NCBI GenBank assembly: GCA_038496445.1
Contig: JALMLS010000277.1
Location: forward strand, 124,001-188,000
DNA length: 64,000 nucleotides
DNA from: Trichosphaerium sp. ATCC 40318
Taxonomy: Eukaryota > Discosea > Flabellinia > Trichosidae
Direction: 5' to 3'
Part shown: positions 58,020 through 64,000 of the stretch, piece after piece
How positions within the stretch are numbered: position 1 is the stretch's first letter
Layout of the letters: the number at the start of each line of letters is the position of its first letter
The notes under the pieces: generated by a model
The model's database searches: none
The model's input: only the letters and a program-made list of their open reading frames with translations
What the model was told of the DNA's origin: nothing
Position numbers and translations under genes: made by a program

Positions 58020-60967
58020 TCAAAAAGAAAAGTATATTAAACCTCTATTCCACGCTTCATGTGCTAACAGAGGTGATGTTCCAGGTGCGATAATTAAATC
58101 GATCTCAGGTTTATAGTACTTTATGGTAGCAACAAGGGATTCTATATCACCTTTCCACCAAAAAGGGACAGGTACCAAGCAAATTCCTAATTGGTGAAAG
58201 GTTAAAAACTTAGTTTACAAAAAAGGTCTTCAGAAACAGTCTTTGAAATCAAAGCTAAAGTTTATATGAGTACCTGACTCTGCGCATATTTGTTGCTTTT
58301 CTGAGTCTCTGTTGCTTTGTGTATGTAATGTATCGTTTATGTAAGTGTTTCCATAATGCTGTTCACCTAGAATTAGTTGTAAGTCAAGAGAAGCTCGCAA
58401 AATAAATGAAGTTAAGTACCTTGATACTCAAAAGCCAAGCTGTGCTCAGGAATATACGCATCAATGGTCATTGTTTCTGATCTATACCTCAAACCCAATA
58501 CATGTTCTTCTAATACCTCACAACTATCGAAAATACGACGCAGCATGGATACCATAAACCTAATGAAAATTGGTATGAGCAATAATATCTTGTCGCTTGC
58601 TTACAATTGCCTGGTGGCTTTTCTCTTGGACGAAAATCTCTGCCAATCCCATTCATAAGTAGGCTCTAATGTTTTTAATATTCTAGGCCACTTGTTGAGT
58701 AATCCAGATGCACCAACTTCACGTAGTTGGTTTAAGGACACACGATACCTTTAAACAAAAAAAACAAATTCAGTACAATAAAAACAACCAGAAACGTACC
58801 ACTCCTCAGGGTTGTCTATACCAATCTGATTCTCAATATGCTTTAGAAAGTTTCTTTGGTTGACAGTTGAGTGCCAGAACCCGTTCCTTCGCTTGACTTG
58901 GTTACCACCGACATACATGTTCTTTACAATCCCGCTTAGAGCACTTTACAAAAGTTAGCTAAACGAGTTCAGCTTTTGCAGGTGTACCGCTGCTTCGTTC
59001 TCTTATCACGCTTATGGAAATGTGCCCATTGCCAATCTTGATCAGGGTAAACTAAAGATAGCGCCTCAGGGTAGAACTTTAGCAATCCAGATCCACCAAA
59101 TGATACAATCTCGGAGCTAGACACATGGTACCTAAAAAACATTAGATGTAATTCAAGTGATAACTGATGAAGAACATACCAATCGTCAGGATTGTTTATA
59201 CCCTGCTTAGCAGCAAATGCAGTAATGAATGCTTTTTTATTATCATCGCTGTGCCAGAACTTATATCCGTTGTAAACATAGTCTTCACTCCTTTCTACGC
59301 GCCTACACAGAGAAATCTGTCAGCAAACAAACAACTTGTTTTCAAAACAAAAATGAAAATAACGTGCTTTCTTGTAAACCCTTCAGTGTCCCATTTAAAA
59401 TCGGGATACACTGCCTTTAATGTACGCACTAGAGATCCGCCGTTCCTATTAAACAGTAAGAATAGTTTAATCAAAATGATTTACTAAGCATACTTTGCAA
59501 GAACACATGCTGCGCCCATGTCTTTCACATCTTTATATTTTATGCCATACCAATCTTCTTTTTTATCAAAATTTAATGCTTTTGCTACTTGGTCCAAGGC
59601 TTCCCTCTGATTATCTATATCATTCCAAAAACTCTTTGGAGCATACCTTTACAAATAAATCAATTAAAAAAACATCAAAAATGACACGTGATTTAAGGAA
59701 ACTAGTCCGAAAAAGATTGATTAATTAGGTAGGTGCACAGCATCCAAAATCACTTGGGTTTTGTTCTGCCCAATACAATCAAAGATGGGTAAAAAACGAT
59801 AATACACAGGCAATAGGTAAGCCAAAAATAATAAAAACTTGAATGTTTGGGAAGAAAAAAAAAGTACTTGAATCGTCTCATCTCCCATTTATATTCTGGA
59901 TAAATAGCTATCAAACTAGCGCTAACAGAATCACCATATCTAAGGTATTATAATAAGCATCATAAATCCATTGTTGTGATACATACTCACGCATGACTTG
60001 CAGTCCGCCGTGACTAGCAATATCTCTGTATGAATAATTATACCAGCCATCATGTTCTACAATACCAAGTTCCTTCTTAATTGAATCAAAAAGTTCACGT
60101 TGGTTTTTAGGGTTTCGCCAAAAATAAGAAGGCGATTTTCTAGTACGGAGTCAGACAGAAGAGGGAGTACTCAAACTATTGAGCGTACACAAACTTTGTA
60201 ATCTTCCAGTCATATTCCGGAAAACCCTTTGAGAGTACCTTTATCAATGAACCACCAAGCCTAAACGAAAATCAACACCAGTTGAAAAGTTCTTTTTTTT
60301 TCTCATTGTGGTACTTACATATCCAGAGTTGCCGCGCCTCCTTTACGACGTACTTCAGTTTGGCTTATATCGTACCATGAACTGAGTGTCTTTATCTTTA
60401 GTATCTTTGACATCTTATTAATGAATGACTTGCTTGCTTTGGAATGGTCTTCTGAAAGCATTGGTGATCCTTTTACTGTGCTATATAGCACGTGATTAAA
60501 TATAACTCAACACGTGATCATAGAGTACCTGAATTCATTTCTTTCCCATAGATGCTCTGGATAGATAGCCTTGAGTGCATGAACAAGGTTGAAAGAGTAG
60601 CTTGAAATTTGAGTTACAACAAAAAAACAGAAAGTATGATGCTGACTTACAGTTGCAGAATGGAGCTTGCACCTAATTTACATACAGTCTTGAGCGATAC
60701 AGAATACCAGTCAGACTGCTTAGAAATCCCAAGTTGTTGTTTTAGGCTGTCAAAAAATTGCCGTTGTGCTACAATGTCTCTACTACGCCCTAGAATCCAT
60801 GATAAGCAATAACGCTGATCATTTCAAAAGAAAAAGCGCCAATCATAGTACTATTGGCCAAAACGCATAAATACACGCTGTTAGAGCAATAAAAACAGCA
60901 CAGTTCCGCTACTACACTTACTTTGTACTTTTTTCGCCTTCATCGAATGGATTACACTTCGACGCAT
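58020..60967 (-). CDS. Six-repeat (DWY...YPE..W) protein with PD-(D/E)XK-like nuclease domain
   Basis: Minus-strand gene of about 14 exons. It starts MRRSVIHSMKAKKVQR, basic and possibly a targeting sequence. Six tandem units of about 65 residues follow, each with a helix like NQRxFLxxLxxxLGI, then a D/E-WY (SDWYSVSLKTVCKLGAS), a Gly pair (GGSGLLKFY) and a YPE/YPD..W..F end (LKAIYPEHLWERNEF, LKAVYPDFKWDTEGF). The C-terminal domain reads LGLRYRSETMTIDAYIPE, SLAFEYQGEQHYG, GICLVPVPFWWKGDIESL and ends NRGLIYFSF. Asp, then Glu-x-Gln in the IDAYIPEHSLAFEYQ strand pair, is a PD-(D/E)XK-like active site. I recall related repeat-plus-EYQGEQHY proteins in algae and other protists, but no assigned function. 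Every exon joins in phase. Confidence 0.8.
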
Positions 60968-60983
60968 CGTAAATAACACTATT

Positions 60984-61639
60984 ATGCATGAATCAATGCC
61001 GAAGCGTGTATTTGATTGGTCAAAAAAAGTACTTTGACAGTTTCATCCTCCAATAACTCAAATGGTGCCGTATATACTCTATTATTTGTACACTCGTTAA
61101 TATTACCTCAGGCAGAAGTTCCAGACGTAACGTGGGACGACCAACAAAAAATAAACCAATTCCATCGCCTGTCTACAAAGAAAGCCGAGACAGAAGAGAA
61201 AATCAAAGCTTTAAAAGTAATTTCGGCATAGAAAGCGCGTAAACGCTCATTTTTCCATTTAGGAGCATATTGAAAACTTGGAGGATGCTCAGGGTGACGT
61301 AGCGCTTTGCGATGAAGAAACCATCAAGTGTGTAATTTTTTGTACCTTTGTTCACAATAATCGCTAGAAAGACACTAATGAGCATAGATATTATATTGGC
61401 GGCGTTTTCGTCAACATCCCACAAGATGAGGCTGATGAATACATTGAAGAGCAGCTAACTGAAAAACAAGAGGCCTGTACAAAGGAAGAGGGTCAACTAG
61501 AAGAACTAGACACTAATTTGAACAAATTGAAAGTATTGTTGAAAGCCAAGTACGTCTTATTAACAACACAACTCCCTTTACACCTTTACTCAACACTGAC
61601 ACTTTTAGATTCGGTGACGCCATTGGCCTAGAAGCGTAA
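60984..61639 (+). CDS. PFDN4: Prefoldin subunit 4
   Basis: Exon 1 (MHESMPKRVFDWSKK) splices from GTACTTTG to CCTCAG|GCAGAAG and gives VPDVTWDDQQKINQFHRL, the prefoldin-4 signature. Then come KIKALKEHIENLEDAQGD, a beta-hairpin (YYIGGVFVNIPQDEADEY), a second coil and the terminal KAKFGDAIGLEA, with stop at 61637-61639. Prefoldin is a jellyfish-shaped co-chaperone delivering actin and tubulin to CCT. Its start lies only 16 bp from the divergent nuclease gene start (28 bp if Met at 60996 is used). Confidence 0.94.
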
Positions 61640-61890
61640 ACAATAAAACAAAAAACTTTCTAAACAAACTAGCGCTTTTGTTCAAAGACATTGCCTCAAG
61701 TTACTATTCTGTGGTGTTGTAAAAAGAGTTGTTTTTCATGAAAACCAACAGTACATCGTCTTTAGAAGTTAACAAAACAGTTTATTAGTGCGAGTAACAA
61801 AGCAGCTTTTTTTTTTTTGCGTTAACGTCATGTCTTGTATTGCATTGCTCTTATTTACAACGTTACCAGCGAAGATAAAATTACAGATCA
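61640..61890. other. Convergent 3' spacer
   Basis: Separates the converging prefoldin and E2 genes; nothing recognised. Confidence 0.4.
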
Positions 61891-63093
<1,203 letters not shown>

Positions 63094-63362
63094 GGTTTAT
63101 GTTGAATTGCTTGTTGCTTGAAAAGCTTGAGAGGCAGTTTGACTAAAAGAAATTACGTTTTTTTTGATGACCATCATATTCATCACAAAAAATATTATTT
63201 TCTTTCACATCCTGCGGTTAAAGTAACCCATTTCACCAACAACCACAAAATATTTAAAAACCCTTTATTGTACAAAGCCTCAATCGCTGTAAAATACAGG
63301 TTGGAAAGAGTTATCCGCTAGTTTACAGGCATTGATCTACTGGGCGAACTTTAGGAAGCTCT
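63094..63362. other. Intergenic
   Basis: Short AT-rich spacer upstream of the E2 gene; the 67-codon forward frame here (63118-63321) shows no features. Confidence 0.4.
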
Positions 63363-63996
63363 CTACGCTCGAATAACCTAAAAACAGCCGGTCAATTTTT
63401 TAAATCCATCAAAACAATCAAACACGCACTCTTATCCTTGACTTCTCTGTTATAGCTAACGCCTGAGGTTCGATATCGTGGCAGATAATAACACAAGCCA
63501 AAGTTCCTTGAGGGTTCTGGGACTTGTACATCTTACCGATACGGATCAATAAGACAACGTCAGCCGCGCGTACACTCTATAAGTAACCGTGTGAGTAGTC
63601 CAATAACGCGTACATGAAAAAAAATTCGAGAGAAAAAAACGTGCATCTCGGGTATCACAAAGGAAAGTGTCTTCTCCACTGTGTATTGTATCTATCTCTA
63701 CATTGGAAGGATAGCCGTACCTGTAGATCATATTAAAAACAAAGGAACTACGCGTTCAGAGAAAGAGGTCTACGCACACTGTGCCTTTACTATCGAAGGT
63801 CTTCCAGTGATCTACTCTTGCTCCAGGGAATTCACGAGAGATAGTTTGTTTTAATGGAATAGGATGTCTAGCACCACTAAAAAGAAAAAACAGAGTAAGT
63901 AGCTGTATCAACAAGTAGCGCTTACTTCTCTTGACGAGCTTCTTTTATCTTTTGACGTAACGTCTTAAATTCTTCTGCAATTACTTCGCGTATCAT
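63363..63996 (-). CDS. Unrecognised gene, possibly incomplete at window edge
   Basis: Minus-strand exons read MIREVIAEEFKTLRQKIKEA, GARHPIPLKQTISREFPG, WKTFDSKGTVCV, GYPSNVEIDTIHSGEDTF, ADVVLLIRIGKMYKS and GTLACVIICHDIEPQALA, ending about 63363 (RIRVIRA). The ATG at 63996 could be the start, or the gene may continue past 64000. Splices are plausible but not forced. Alternating strands and helices suggest a globular enzyme-like domain that I cannot name. Confidence 0.45.
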
Positions 63997-64000
63997 GCTA

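Overview
This is nuclear DNA of a free-living unicellular eukaryote. It is AT-rich and gene-dense, with about 28 recognisable genes in 64 kb on both strands. Most genes are split by many very small introns (roughly 25-100 nt), typically with a GTACG(T) donor and a T-rich TAG/CAG acceptor. The gene mix points to a phagotrophic protist, perhaps amoebozoan or a relative: ankyrin-TKL kinase, several Ras-type GTPases, F-box/LRR proteins, an N6-methyladenosine-complex WTAP, a cytosolic alpha-mannosidase, glucosamine-6-P deaminase and a secreted carboxypeptidase. I cannot name the species from sequence alone. Exon boundaries below were derived by hand from reading frame, splice-site consensus and family knowledge.

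Layout. 1-6 kb: 3' end of an unknown gene, secreted M14 carboxypeptidase, TerB-like protein, a broken F-box/LRR gene, a small Cys-rich protein. 6-12 kb: a minus-strand hypothetical and the large GH38 alpha-mannosidase. 12-19 kb (minus): Ras GTPase, myristoylated EF-hand protein, ankyrin-TKL kinase. 19-26 kb (plus): Prp28/DDX23 spliceosomal helicase, a helix-turn-helix protein, NagB. 26-36 kb: PRA1-like protein, Rap-like GTPase, MSH6 (minus), a membrane-anchored DUF84 nucleotide phosphatase, an ARF-like GTPase (minus). 36-44 kb: a SAP+TPM-like protein (minus), WTAP, a HEPN-like gene and its decayed copy (minus), an intact F-box/LRR gene. 44-54 kb: sphingosine kinase, mitochondrial cytochrome b561, ankyrin protein, long F-box protein, PH-domain protein. 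54-57.5 kb: tandem pair of secreted proteins sharing an almost identical 87-bp upstream block. 58-64 kb: a repeat-plus-nuclease gene, prefoldin subunit 4, a UBE2D-type E2 and an incomplete gene.

The most unusual item is the gene at 58020-60967. It has six tandem ~65-residue units with a DWY...GG.L..YPE..W signature followed by a PD-(D/E)XK-like nuclease domain, so it looks like a modular nucleic-acid-targeting nuclease.

Other points of note: the three small GTPases all differ from the textbook residues at GTP-hydrolysis positions; a DUF84 phosphatase is fused to membrane segments and a CaaX box; a possible RNxxxH (HEPN) protein sits next to a dead duplicate; GC-AG introns occur; one intron is flanked by an 8-bp direct repeat; and the palindrome CACGTG is over-represented in introns.
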